Below are positions 13,437 to 21,251 of a DNA stretch of 47,033 bases, in pieces (position 1 is the stretch's first letter; each line of letters starts with the position of its first letter). The stretch is from Gordonia sp. UBA5067 (lineage in GTDB: Bacteria > Actinomycetota > Actinomycetes > Mycobacteriales > Mycobacteriaceae): positions 39,749 to 86,781 of the forward strand of contig NZ_DIAX01000010.1 of assembly GCF_002414845.1 (NCBI RefSeq). The letters are read 5' to 3'. A model generated the notes under the pieces. It saw only the letters and a list, made by a program, of their open reading frames with translations, was not told where the DNA came from and ran no database searches. The translations under genes and the position numbers were made by a program.

Positions 13437-16273
13437 CAGGCACCCGACTCGACGTCGAGGCGCGCCCCGAGGCTGCGCAGAATGTCCAGGACCAGCCCGA
13501 CGACGATCAGGTAGATGCCCAAATCGAAGAACAGCGCCGTGACCACCTTCACCTCGCCCAACACGGGCAGGGTGAGCTCGACCATGGCCGACGAGAGGGC
13601 GGGGGCGCCGAGGAACAGGGATGTCACCGCAGTGCCCGCCGAAATCGCCAGGCCCGTGCCCAGGATGGTGCCGGCCTCGACCGGCAGTGCCTCGCCGAGT
13701 TCGTAGCGACCGCCGGCGAGGTAGCGCAGGACCAGGGCCAATCCCATCGTCAGGCCGCCGGCGAACCCGCCGCCCGGCGCGTTGTGGCCGGTGTAGAAGA
13801 AGAACACCGACAGCACGACCATCGTCGGGAAGACCAGTCGTGTGGTGGCCTCCAGGACGAGGGACCGGTGGCGGGGGTCGCGCAGATCGCTGCCGAGGAG
13901 CCAGGTCGTGCGGTCCGACGGGTGCGTGTCGCCGATGCTGGTCGCGTCGGCGACACGCGGCGCCGCCCCGAAGCGGCGATTGCGGAACACCATCGACGCG
14001 ACGCCGGTTGCGGCGACGATGAGCACCGAGATCTCGCCGAGGGTGTCCCAGGCGCGGATGTCGACGAGGAGCACGTTGACCGCGTTGGCGCCGTGCCCGA
14101 CGCGATAGGCGACATCGGGGATGATCTCGTGCAGCGGCCGAGAACTACGGGCCGCAGCGGCAAAGACCGACAGGACCGCTACGGAGGCGCCAACGGCGGT
14201 AGCGACCGTCACGCGAACGGCGCGGGTGGTGGGCGCGGCGCCCCGGGTGCGGGCTGGACTCTCGGCGGGCAGCTTGCGCAGCACGAGGACGAAAATCACC
14301 AGGGTCAGTGTCTCCACCAGTGCCTGGGTGAGCGCGAGGTCGGGTGCGCCGTGACGGGCGAACAGAACGACGCAGCCGTAGCCGTTGAGGCCGATCGCGA
14401 TCACAGCGGCGAGGCGGTTGCGAAGGACGACGACCCCGATTGCCGCGGCGAGCATAAGGACCGATACGACACCTTGGGTGGCGGCATCAAACCCCTGGGG
14501 TTCGATCACCGAACGCGCACCGGCGAACAGCGCCGTCATCGGCACGACCACGGCGGTCACGAGGATCACGCCTTGCGTGATGGGCAGCGAGCCGCGTTGG
14601 GTGCTGCGGGTGACTGCCAGCGAGGCGGCGTCGACCGCGCGCAGCGCCGCGTCGTAGATCCGGTCGGCATTGACGACCGCCGGCCGGACGAACAGGTGGT
14701 CGCGCAGTGCGCGGACCACCAGGAACATACTGATGCCGCCGACCATGGCAACGGTTGAGAACAGCAGCGGCAACCCGAGGCCGTGCCACAGGCCGAGGTG
14801 TTCGATCGGGTGACCCCAGGTCGGCAGGGTGTCGGCGTATCGCTCGAACACCTTGCCGAGCAGGCCGGCAGAGAAGGCACTGCCGATGCCGGCCACGGCG
14901 AGAACAGCCGGGGGCAGCAGGAACATCGGCGCCGGGCGGAGGGCGCGGGTGACCGCGAGGCTCGGTCCGGGCCGCACCTTGCGCCCGAAGGCGCCCCACA
15001 GAAACCGCGTCGTATACGCCATGGTGATGATTGCGCCGGTCAGCAACACCAGATCGATACCGTGCGATTGCCACTCCGGCAGTGCGCCCGACGTCCAGAT
15101 CGTCCCGAAGGCCGCCTCCTTCGCAACGAACCCGAAGGTGAACGGAAGCCCGGCCATGCTCGCCGCGGCAACCGCGGCGATTAGCGCGAGTACCGGCATC
15201 TTCTGGCCGAGACGGGCCAGTTTGCGCAGGTCTCGGGTGCCGGTCGAGTGGTCGATGATGCCGACGACCATGAATAGCGACGCCTTGAACATCGCGTGCG
15301 CCACCAGCATGGTGATCCCGGCCAGGGCCACGTTGGCGTCGCCGAAGCCGAGGAGGACCATCAAGAATCCGAGTTGCGAAACGGTGCCGAAGGCGAGGAT
15401 CAGCTTGAGGTCGAGTTCGCGCAGGGATCGCCAACCGCCGATCAGCATCGTCAGTGCACCCAGGCCGAGGACCATGACCTGCCACACGGGCAGGGTCGCG
15501 AAGCCCGGGGCCAACCGTGCGACCAGGTAGACGCCGGCCTTGACCATCGCCGCCGCGTGCAGGTAGGCGCTGACCGGGGTGGGCGCGGCCATGGCCCCGG
15601 GAAGCCAGAAGTGCAGTGGCACGATGGCCGATTTGGACAAGGCGCCGATGAGGATCGCCGCGACTGCCAGATCGACGTAGACCGATGCCGCGGGTGGGTG
15701 GGCGACCAGGTCTGACAGCAGGTAGCTGCCGGTCTTGGTGCCCAGGGCGATGATCCCGCCGAGCATGGCCAGGCCACCCAGCGTGGTGACGAGCAGTGCC
15801 TGGGTGGCGGCGCGCCGAGAACTGGCGCGAATCCCATAGAAGCCCACCAGCAGGAACGACAGGATGGTGGTGGCCTCCCAGAAAACATAGAGGACCAGCA
15901 TGTTGTCGGAGGTGACCAGGCCGAACATCGCCGCCGCGAAAGCGAGCATCTCGCCGCCGAAGACCGCAACGCGCGGGCGCATGGCGTCGAAATAGTTGGC
16001 GCAGTAGCAGAGGACGAGTGCGCCGATGCCCAGGATGAGCACGCCCAGGACGGCCGACAACGTGTCCAACCGCATTTCCAGCGTCATGTGCAGGCGCGGA
16101 ATCCAGGTAACGGATTCGACCCGCGGTCCGTCGGTGGGCCAATGGGTGAGCAGCCAGACCAGCGCGGCGGTGGGCGCGAGCGCAATGACGTAGAAACCCT
16201 TGGGGCCCAGCCGCCACATTACGATCGGCGCGACGAGCGCGGCGAGCGAGAGTGCGAATAGGGTGGCTAACAC
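13436..16273 (-). CDS. mnhA: Mrp/Mnh antiporter subunit A fused to subunit B
   Basis: The largest Mrp subunit, about 945 residues. The N-terminal NuoL-like part shows VLYVFWEATTILSFLL, PLHFWLPGAMAAPTPVSAYLHAA with MVKAGVYLVAR, and PFTFGFVAKEAAFG. An MbhE/DUF4040-like region follows near 610-700. From about residue 800 the MnhB domain is fused in frame (RLVFPTMVVLSVFFFYTGH, then NAPGGGFAGGL), an arrangement known in many actinobacteria and proteobacteria. The start chosen is GTG 16273 (protein begins VLATLFALSL, preceded by GGAG); a GTG at 16321 would add 16 charged residues unlike the family. It is the first gene of the antiporter operon. Confidence 0.93.
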   Translation of the reverse strand: MLATLFALSLAALVAPIVMWRLGPKGFYVIALAPTAALVWLLTHWPTDGPRVESVTWIPRLHMTLEMRLDTLSAVLGVLILGIGALVLCYCANYFDAMRPRVAVFGGEMLAFAAAMFGLVTSDNMLVLYVFWEATTILSFLLVGFYGIRASSRRAATQALLVTTLGGLAMLGGIIALGTKTGSYLLSDLVAHPPAASVYVDLAVAAILIGALSKSAIVPLHFWLPGAMAAPTPVSAYLHAAAMVKAGVYLVARLAPGFATLPVWQVMVLGLGALTMLIGGWRSLRELDLKLILAFGTVSQLGFLMVLLGFGDANVALAGITMLVAHAMFKASLFMVVGIIDHSTGTRDLRKLARLGQKMPVLALIAAVAAASMAGLPFTFGFVAKEAAFGTIWTSGALPEWQSHGIDLVLLTGAIITMAYTTRFLWGAFGRKVRPGPSLAVTRALRPAPMFLLPPAVLAVAGIGSAFSAGLLGKVFERYADTLPTWGHPIEHLGLWHGLGLPLLFSTVAMVGGISMFLVVRALRDHLFVRPAVVNADRIYDAALRAVDAASLAVTRSTQRGSLPITQGVILVTAVVVPMTALFAGARSVIEPQGFDAATQGVVSVLMLAAAIGVVVLRNRLAAVIAIGLNGYGCVVLFARHGAPDLALTQALVETLTLVIFVLVLRKLPAESPARTRGAAPTTRAVRVTVATAVGASVAVLSVFAAAARSSRPLHEIIPDVAYRVGHGANAVNVLLVDIRAWDTLGEISVLIVAATGVASMVFRNRRFGAAPRVADATSIGDTHPSDRTTWLLGSDLRDPRHRSLVLEATTRLVFPTMVVLSVFFFYTGHNAPGGGFAGGLTMGLALVLRYLAGGRYELGEALPVEAGTILGTGLAISAGTAVTSLFLGAPALSSAMVELTLPVLGEVKVVTALFFDLGIYLIVVGLVLDILRSLGARLDVESGA

Positions 16274-16360
16274 TGGCGCTCCGGCGAGATCGGTCGACTT
16301 CGGTCTTCGGCGGGGTGTCACTTCGTGGTCACCCGTGGTTCTTACCCTACCGTTGCAGGT

Positions 16361-16804
16361 ATGACGCGTTTTCCTTCAGGGTTGACCCGGCGCAGCGCGA
16401 TCGCGCTGCTGGTCCTGCTGATTGCGGCGATCGCCGGGCTGGTCGGGGCCTGCAGCTCGTCGGAGTCGTCGGGGCCGACCGGTGACGTGACCCTGCCGTC
16501 GGATTTCCCGGCCAAAGCGGTCCCGCTGCTGGACGGACGGCTGATTGCGGCGACTGGAACGCGCGCCGACGGATGGTCGCTCACAGTCCAGGGCGGGTAC
16601 GGCGGACCCAATGTGCTCGATGCCGCGGTGGACACCCTGATGAAGTCAGGTTTCACCGAGTCCAGCCGGACCGAGGAAGGCGGGACGCGCACAGTGATTC
16701 TGTCGGCCACGAAGGACCGGCAGACGTACTGGGTCACCGTGGGCAGTTCGCCGCGTGCCGCGGGCGGACCGAATTCGGTGTTCTACCAGGTCAATGTGAG
16801 TTGA
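16361..16804 (+). CDS. Small lipoprotein of unknown function
   Basis: A 147-residue secreted lipoprotein. The signal peptide has twin arginines (LTRRSAIALLVLL) and ends in GLVGAC, giving Cys31 as the lipidated residue; RR alone is not enough to call Tat export. The mature part has alternating strands (SLTVQGGYGG, TRTVILSATKDRQTYWVTVG) and a helix (NVLDAAVDTLMKSGF), so it is likely a small alpha/beta domain. No family recognised. It is divergent from the antiporter operon (88 bases to mnhA) and convergent with the CsoR-like gene, whose stop is 4 bases from its own. Confidence 0.72.
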   Translation: MTRFPSGLTRRSAIALLVLLIAAIAGLVGACSSSESSGPTGDVTLPSDFPAKAVPLLDGRLIAATGTRADGWSLTVQGGYGGPNVLDAAVDTLMKSGFTESSRTEEGGTRTVILSATKDRQTYWVTVGSSPRAAGGPNSVFYQVNVS

Positions 16805-16808
16805 CGGT

Positions 16809-17069
16809 TTACGCCAGCGATAGGAACAGGCGCTCCAGCTTCTCTGGGTCGACGTTGTCGGGGCCCTCGGTGCGCATGCAGTGTTGCAGACCGGTGGCCA
16901 CCAGTGCGTAGCCACTGCGGGCGATCGCCTTGTCGACGGCGGCGAGCTGGGTCAGGGCGTCTTCACATTCGGAGCCTTCTTCCAGCATGCGGATCACCGA
17001 GGCGAGATGTCCGTTGGCCCGGCGTAAGCGGGTCAGGATCGGCTTGAGTTCGTCGGCGGGGAGCTGCAT
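16809..17069 (-). CDS. CsoR/RcnR-family repressor (DUF156) lacking the copper histidine
   Basis: An 86-residue all-helical repressor of the CsoR/RcnR/CstR family, with the family core LTRLRRANGHLASVIRMLEEG and QLAAVDKAIARSGYALVATGLQHC. Alignment to M. tuberculosis CsoR puts Cys35 and Cys64 at its Cys36 and Cys65, spacing 29, but the copper ligand His61 is Gly60 here. Two cysteines without that histidine are the pattern of CstR persulfide sensors, so a sulfur or thiol-stress sensor is more likely than a copper sensor (inference). Its ATG overlaps the DUF302 stop by one base (TGATG), and a CsoR-type palindrome lies before the operon, suggesting autoregulation. Confidence 0.87.
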   Translation of the reverse strand: MQLPADELKPILTRLRRANGHLASVIRMLEEGSECEDALTQLAAVDKAIARSGYALVATGLQHCMRTEGPDNVDPEKLERLFLSLA

Positions 17070-17473
17070 CACGCACCGGCCCCGGTGACCAGGGAGTCGA
17101 GCATGTCGGTCAGTCGTGCGCGGGCGTCTGCTGCGATCGGGCCGAGTTCGGCGGCCCCGGTGAACTTTTCCATCGTGCCCGGGTCGAGGATCTCGATCCG
17201 GCTGCCCGCCTCGCCGTTGGCAGAGACGACGACGTTGCAGGGCATGATGACCGCGATGCGCGGGTCGGCCTGCAGTGCGGCGTGAGCGAACGAGGGCTGG
17301 CACGCCCCGAGGATGATCTTCGGTGCGACGTCGACGTCGAGCTTTTTCTTGAGGGTGGCCTTGATGTCGATCTCGGTGAGCACCCCGAAACCGGCGTCGG
17401 CGAGCCCGGCGCGGGTTCGGGTAACGGCCTCGTCGTAGGGGATGGGCAGGTCGGCGGCGATGGTGAATTCCAT
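17069..17473 (-). CDS. DUF302 protein
   Basis: A 134-residue cytosolic protein with one DUF302 domain (Pfam PF03625), function unknown. Conserved blocks are PYDEAVTRTRAGLADAGFGVLTEIDI, KIILGACQPSFAHAAL with Cys58, and IAVIMPCNVVV with Cys79. The two cysteines sit in the motifs GxCxPxxA and PCNVVV that define the family. It is the first gene of a two-gene unit with the CsoR-like repressor, behind a perfect inverted repeat, so it is probably the regulated effector, possibly in sulfur or metal stress; that role is inference. Confidence 0.88.
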   Translation of the reverse strand: MEFTIAADLPIPYDEAVTRTRAGLADAGFGVLTEIDIKATLKKKLDVDVAPKIILGACQPSFAHAALQADPRIAVIMPCNVVVSANGEAGSRIEILDPGTMEKFTGAAELGPIAADARARLTDMLDSLVTGAGA

Positions 17474-17481
17474 GCCACCAC

Positions 17482-17503
17482 AATAACCCCCTGGGGGGTT
17501 ATT
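17482..17503 (-). promoter_or_regulatory. Perfect palindromic operator of the CsoR-like repressor
   Basis: Two perfect 10-base arms, AATAACCCCC and GGGGGTTATT, flank a 2-base centre. The site lies 9 bases before the DUF302 start codon. CsoR and CstR operators have a similar layout with C/G runs bounded by A/T ends. Binding here would cover the promoter. It also lies just past the stop of pssA (17499), which it overlaps by five bases. Confidence 0.85.
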
Positions 17504-18413
17504 TTCCAGTGGGTGGACGCCGCAGACCGAGTCGCGCCTGTGACTTCCGCAGGATGGGGCGCCGCTTGCTCGTCATCCGCCGGTGGCGGCGCCGCTCGGC
17601 GGGCAGAGTCTCCCAGTGTTCGGGGCGTGCTGCAACCCAGCGGTTGGCCCACCATGCGAACGGAATGTGCACGAGGTAGGCCGCGATGACGGCGACCATC
17701 AGCGCGTAGGGGTAGGTCACGAGCAAAGCCGCCGCGGCGGCGAAGATAACCAGGGCCGGCGCGAGGGCCGACCGGGAAAGCTTGGTTGTTGCCTTGAGGG
17801 ACGAGGTCGGAATGCGGCTGATGGCCAGGAACGCGGCCAGCAGCGTCCATACGCCGACCGCGGGAAACGAGCTCCACCAACCGTCCCCCAGCCCCTGGTG
17901 GAGACCGACCGGACCCAGTGCGATGAGTGCCGCCGCGGGTGCCGGCACGCCGACGAAGAAGTCGCGGGTGTAGCCCGGCGCGTTCTCGTCGTCGGTCAGC
18001 GTGTTGAATCGTGCCAGCCGCAGGATGATCGCACAGCAATAGACCAGTGCAATGGCCCACCCGAGATCGTGGCCGCTCATTAATGTCGCGGACAGGATGA
18101 GCGCAGGCACGACGCCGAAGTTGATGGCATCGGCCAGCGAATCGAGTTCGGCGCCGATCTTGGAGGTGGCGTTCATCAATCGTGCGACACGGCCATCGAT
18201 GCCGTCGAGGAGTGCCGCACCGACGACGAGGACCAAGGCGAGGTCGAGCCGGTTCACCGCCGCCAAGCGCACCGCGGTCAGCCCGGCGCAGACGGCGAGG
18301 ATCGTCAAGGCCGACGGGATGATCATTAGCGCCGAGCGCGGCGGTCCGGCGGTCGGCGCGGCGGGGCCTCGGCGCGAGCGGCGCGTTGACCGGTGAACCC
18401 CCGCGACCCGCAT
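17499..18413 (-). CDS. pssA: CDP-diacylglycerol-serine O-phosphatidyltransferase
   Basis: Integral membrane enzyme that joins CDP-diacylglycerol and serine to give phosphatidylserine. The CDP-alcohol phosphotransferase motif is complete: DGIDGRVARLM, then eight residues and GAELDSLAD. About eight hydrophobic helices follow in 304 residues. The C-terminal 50 residues are strongly basic (LPAERRRHRRMTSKRRPILRKSQARLGLRR), which is not needed for catalysis and probably sits in the cytoplasm. ATG 18413 overlaps the psd stop by one base (TGATG), so synthesis and decarboxylation of phosphatidylserine are coupled, as in Rv0436c-Rv0437c. Confidence 0.95.
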   Translation of the reverse strand: MRVAGVHRSTRRSRRGPAAPTAGPPRSALMIIPSALTILAVCAGLTAVRLAAVNRLDLALVLVVGAALLDGIDGRVARLMNATSKIGAELDSLADAINFGVVPALILSATLMSGHDLGWAIALVYCCAIILRLARFNTLTDDENAPGYTRDFFVGVPAPAAALIALGPVGLHQGLGDGWWSSFPAVGVWTLLAAFLAISRIPTSSLKATTKLSRSALAPALVIFAAAAALLVTYPYALMVAVIAAYLVHIPFAWWANRWVAARPEHWETLPAERRRHRRMTSKRRPILRKSQARLGLRRPPTGK

Positions 18414-19126
18414 CACAGCAGTACTGCCAGCGGAGTCTCGGCGCCGACGGTCCGCTGTCCGACGAGCACCGTCGGCGTCGTTCCGGCCGGGAGGTACACA
18501 TCGACACGCGACCCGAAGCGGATCAGTCCATAGGTGTCGCCGATGGTCAGCTGCTGGCCGACGTTGGCGTCGTTGACAATCCGCCGTGCGATCAGGCCCG
18601 CAATCTGGACGACGCCGATTTGCGCGCCGGAGTCGGTGCGGATGGTCATCGAGGTCCGCTCATTGGCGCAGCTGGCCTCGGGCAGATCCGCGGAGAGGAA
18701 TGCGCCCGGGGTGTGCTGCAGCGCGGTGACGGTGCCCGAAACCGGAACCCGCTGCACATGGACGTCGAAGACCGAGAGGAAGGTGGAGACGCGGGGCAAC
18801 TCGACCGAGCCCAGGCCGAGCTCGACCGGCGGAACAGCGGTATCGACGAGCGCGACCTCGCCATCGGCGGCGGCGACCACGGTTCCAGGATGTGTCGGTG
18901 GGACGCGGCCGGGGTGGCGGAAGAACGCGGCGCACGCCGCCGACAGCGCCCAGGCCGGCCGTGCGATCCACTTGCGGCGCCGGGCCAGCACCGCGACGGC
19001 GGCGGGGGCCGCCACGAACGGGATACCCGCCGGATGCAGTGGCGGGATGGTCTGTTTGGCGAGCGTGGAAAGGTGTGCGAGTCCGGTTTCCGCGGGGGCG
19101 CCGGGGTGGTGCGGGCGGCGGGCCAC
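18413..19126 (-). CDS. psd: Phosphatidylserine decarboxylase proenzyme (type II)
   Basis: Makes phosphatidylethanolamine from phosphatidylserine at the membrane. The 237-residue proenzyme has FFRHPGRVPPTHPGTVVAAADG near the N-terminus, STFLSVFDVHVQRVPVSG in the middle and the self-cleavage site LIRFGSRVDVYLP. Cleavage between Gly205 and Ser206 would turn the serine into the pyruvoyl group. The GTG start at 19126 follows the SRPBCC stop by two bases, and MARRPHHPG resembles the M. tuberculosis N-terminus I recall. One hydrophobic stretch (PAWALSAACAAFF) could anchor it. Confidence 0.95.
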   Translation of the reverse strand: MARRPHHPGAPAETGLAHLSTLAKQTIPPLHPAGIPFVAAPAAVAVLARRRKWIARPAWALSAACAAFFRHPGRVPPTHPGTVVAAADGEVALVDTAVPPVELGLGSVELPRVSTFLSVFDVHVQRVPVSGTVTALQHTPGAFLSADLPEASCANERTSMTIRTDSGAQIGVVQIAGLIARRIVNDANVGQQLTIGDTYGLIRFGSRVDVYLPAGTTPTVLVGQRTVGAETPLAVLL

Positions 19127-19128
19127 GG

Positions 19129-19602
19129 CTACTTGGCCGCGGTTTCGGCGGCGCGTTTGATCTTGTCGAGGGAGTCGGCCATCCCGACGCGCAGCTCCGC
19201 CTCAAAATCGTGCCGCCCACCCATCAACATGTTCACCAGGGCGCTCGACACCGCGGTGGTTTGACCGCCGGGGGCCTCCCGGCGTTCGGTGAGTAGCACG
19301 CCGTCACCCTGCGGGGTGATCTGGTAGGACCACACGGTGTGGTTCTCGGCAACCCGCCAGGCGATTGTGTTGTTCTTCTCGTAACGGACGATCGTCGACT
19401 GCGTCGGCCACACCAGTGCGCCGCGGCGATTGATATTGATGGTGCGGGTGCCCACGCCCACCGGGTTGCCGCGGATGAACATCTTGCGGCACTGCGGGCT
19501 CCATTCGCCCATCCGGCGAAGGTCGGAGACAACGGCCCATACGGCTTCGGGGGTGGCGTCGATCGTCAACGATGCCTCGAGTAGTTCGGTCGCTTCAGCC
19601 AT
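19129..19602 (-). CDS. SRPBCC (START-like) domain protein
   Basis: A 157-residue single-domain protein of the polyketide cyclase/dehydrase branch of SRPBCC, which forms a deep hydrophobic ligand pocket. Signatures are the opening ASLTIDATPEAVWAVVSDLRRMGEWSPQC, the central NTIAWRVAENHTVWSYQITP and the long C-terminal helix with ELRVGMADSLDKIKRAA. Ligand and activity are unknown. It is placed two bases upstream of psd, so it may be expressed with the phospholipid genes and could bind a lipid; that is inference. Confidence 0.82.
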   Translation of the reverse strand: MAEATELLEASLTIDATPEAVWAVVSDLRRMGEWSPQCRKMFIRGNPVGVGTRTININRRGALVWPTQSTIVRYEKNNTIAWRVAENHTVWSYQITPQGDGVLLTERREAPGGQTTAVSSALVNMLMGGRHDFEAELRVGMADSLDKIKRAAETAAK

Positions 19603-19675
19603 TGAGTCGTCTTTCGTCGCGCCATCGGTCAGTTCCGCCCGACGGATCAGTTGCGGGCCACCCTACTGCGCCCGC

Positions 19676-20101
19676 CTAGAGCACCGCACCCATGGATACC
19701 CCGAGGATGACGAACACGACGATGTTGACCCAGACCACGGCCGTGTTGCCGCCCAGGAGCAGTTCGCCGAGACGTCCGGGCGTCAACCAGTCGACGAGGA
19801 CGAATGAGAAACACATCACCGCGATCGCCACCAGCGAATAGAGCGCGGCGAACAGCAGGCCCTGCCATCGCTGGTCGGCCATCATGCCGGCGCGCGCACC
19901 GGCCGCGTAGACGACGCCGAGGGAGATGAGAAACCCCGAGGTCAGGAGTACTGCGTTCGGGTGGTCTTCCCGCCACAGCAGAGTGCGCAGGTTGCCCGGT
20001 GTCACCACATCGAGTGCGACGTAGCCGACGATGAGAACCACGATTCCGAGCAGACCATAGGCGGCGATGTCGGCGAGGTTGTCAAAAAACAGACTCTTCA
20101 T
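19676..20101 (-). CDS. DUF350 membrane protein
   Basis: A 141-residue four-helix inner-membrane protein of the DUF350 (YjfL) family, function unknown. It is an internal duplication: YVALDVVTPGNLRTLL in the first half and FVLVDWLTPGRLGELL in the second, each following a hydrophobic helix and followed by another. The start at 20101 lies 4 bases after the acyl-CoA dehydrogenase stop, so it probably belongs to that operon. The 73 bases from its stop to the SRPBCC gene show no clear signal. Confidence 0.88.
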   Translation of the reverse strand: MKSLFFDNLADIAAYGLLGIVVLIVGYVALDVVTPGNLRTLLWREDHPNAVLLTSGFLISLGVVYAAGARAGMMADQRWQGLLFAALYSLVAIAVMCFSFVLVDWLTPGRLGELLLGGNTAVVWVNIVVFVILGVSMGAVL

Positions 20102-20105
20102 GCGC

Positions 20106-21236
20106 TCACCCTATCGACACCATGTCCCAGTCCGTGATCGAGTTGGCCAGGCGGGACAAATGCGCGTCGGCGTCGCCCAGGGTGTGGCCGATCGCGGTGA
20201 GCCGACTGACGTAGTGGCCGACGGGGTACTCCGCGGTCATGCCGATTCCACCGTGCATCTGGATCGCCTCCTGGCCGATCTGGCGGGCCGATCGGCAGAT
20301 CTGGAGTTTGGCCCGTGATGCAACGATCTCGTCGGCGGTTCCCTCGGCCAGAGTTCCGGTCGCGTACGAGCTGAGGCTGCGGGCCAATTCGAGGAGCACA
20401 TACATATCTGCGGCGCGGTGGGTGAGCGCTTCGAAGGTGGCCAGGGTCACGCCGAACTGTTTACGGGTCTTCAAGTACTCCACGGTCAGCTCCAGCGCCC
20501 GCTCCATGGCGCCGACCGCCTCGGCGCACAGCGCCGTCTGTGTGAGGATGTCGACGCGGCGCAGCGCTTCGCCGGCGCGATCACCCGACGCGAGCCGGGT
20601 CGCCGGCGCGGAGGCCAGGACAATCTGCGCGCCACGGCGACGATCGTGGGTGCGGAACGGGGTCCGCATGACCCCCGCTGCGCCGGCTTCGACGGCATAC
20701 AGGCCGATGGTGCCGGCATCGTCGCGGGCCGAGACGATCAGCCGGTCTGCGCTATCACCGGCGAGCACTTCGGTCTTCGTGCCGGTCAGGGTTACGGCAT
20801 CGCCGGAACCGGCTGCGGCGGTGGTGACTGCCGTGCTCGGCCACCGGTCGTTCTCCTCGGTGTTGGCGAACGCCATCAGCAGGTCGCCCCCCGCCAGTCC
20901 CTCGAGGAGTTCGGTGCGCAGGGGGCTTTCGTCGGTGTCGGCGAGGAGGGCGGCGGGGACGACGACGCCGTACAGGTAGGGCTCGGGTGCGAGGCTGCGG
21001 CCGATCTCGCCGAGCACCGCACCCAGTTCAACCGGGCCGGCGCCCATGCCGCCGTCGGCATCGTCGATGGTGAGGGCGAGGATGCCGATGTCGGCCAGCG
21101 ACTTCCACACCGTCGGGTCCCAGCCGCGCTCGGTGTCGGTCACCGCGCGCAGCGTTTCAATGTCGTAAGTCTTGGTCAGCGCGTCGCGCACGGTGTCGCG
21201 CAGCATGCCCTGTTCTGCGTTGAGTTCGAAATCCAT
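20106..21236 (-). CDS. Acyl-CoA dehydrogenase, subunit of a paired FadE enzyme
   Basis: A 376-residue flavoprotein of the acyl-CoA dehydrogenase family, which introduces a trans-2 double bond in acyl-CoA. It shows DDADGGMGAGPVELGAVLGEIGRSLAP near residue 60, RRVDILTQTALCAEAVGAMERALELTVEYLKTRKQFG at the start of the C-terminal helical domain, and QMHGGIGMTAEYPVGHYVSRL near the end. The usual IYEGTSEIQ block is missing. Together with the adjacent 399-residue partner, 15 bases upstream, this fits the heterotetrameric FadE pairs of actinobacteria that act on sterol side chains or unusual acyl groups. The substrate is unknown. Confidence 0.9.
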   Translation of the reverse strand: MDFELNAEQGMLRDTVRDALTKTYDIETLRAVTDTERGWDPTVWKSLADIGILALTIDDADGGMGAGPVELGAVLGEIGRSLAPEPYLYGVVVPAALLADTDESPLRTELLEGLAGGDLLMAFANTEENDRWPSTAVTTAAAGSGDAVTLTGTKTEVLAGDSADRLIVSARDDAGTIGLYAVEAGAAGVMRTPFRTHDRRRGAQIVLASAPATRLASGDRAGEALRRVDILTQTALCAEAVGAMERALELTVEYLKTRKQFGVTLATFEALTHRAADMYVLLELARSLSSYATGTLAEGTADEIVASRAKLQICRSARQIGQEAIQMHGGIGMTAEYPVGHYVSRLTAIGHTLGDADAHLSRLANSITDWDMVSIG

Positions 21237-21251
21237 GGTGTCGAACGCTCC

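Noticed and set aside
13436..16321. GTG at 16321 as the mnhA start
   Set aside because: It adds 16 charged, unconserved residues; GTG 16273 gives the hydrophobic family N-terminus and has GGAG upstream.
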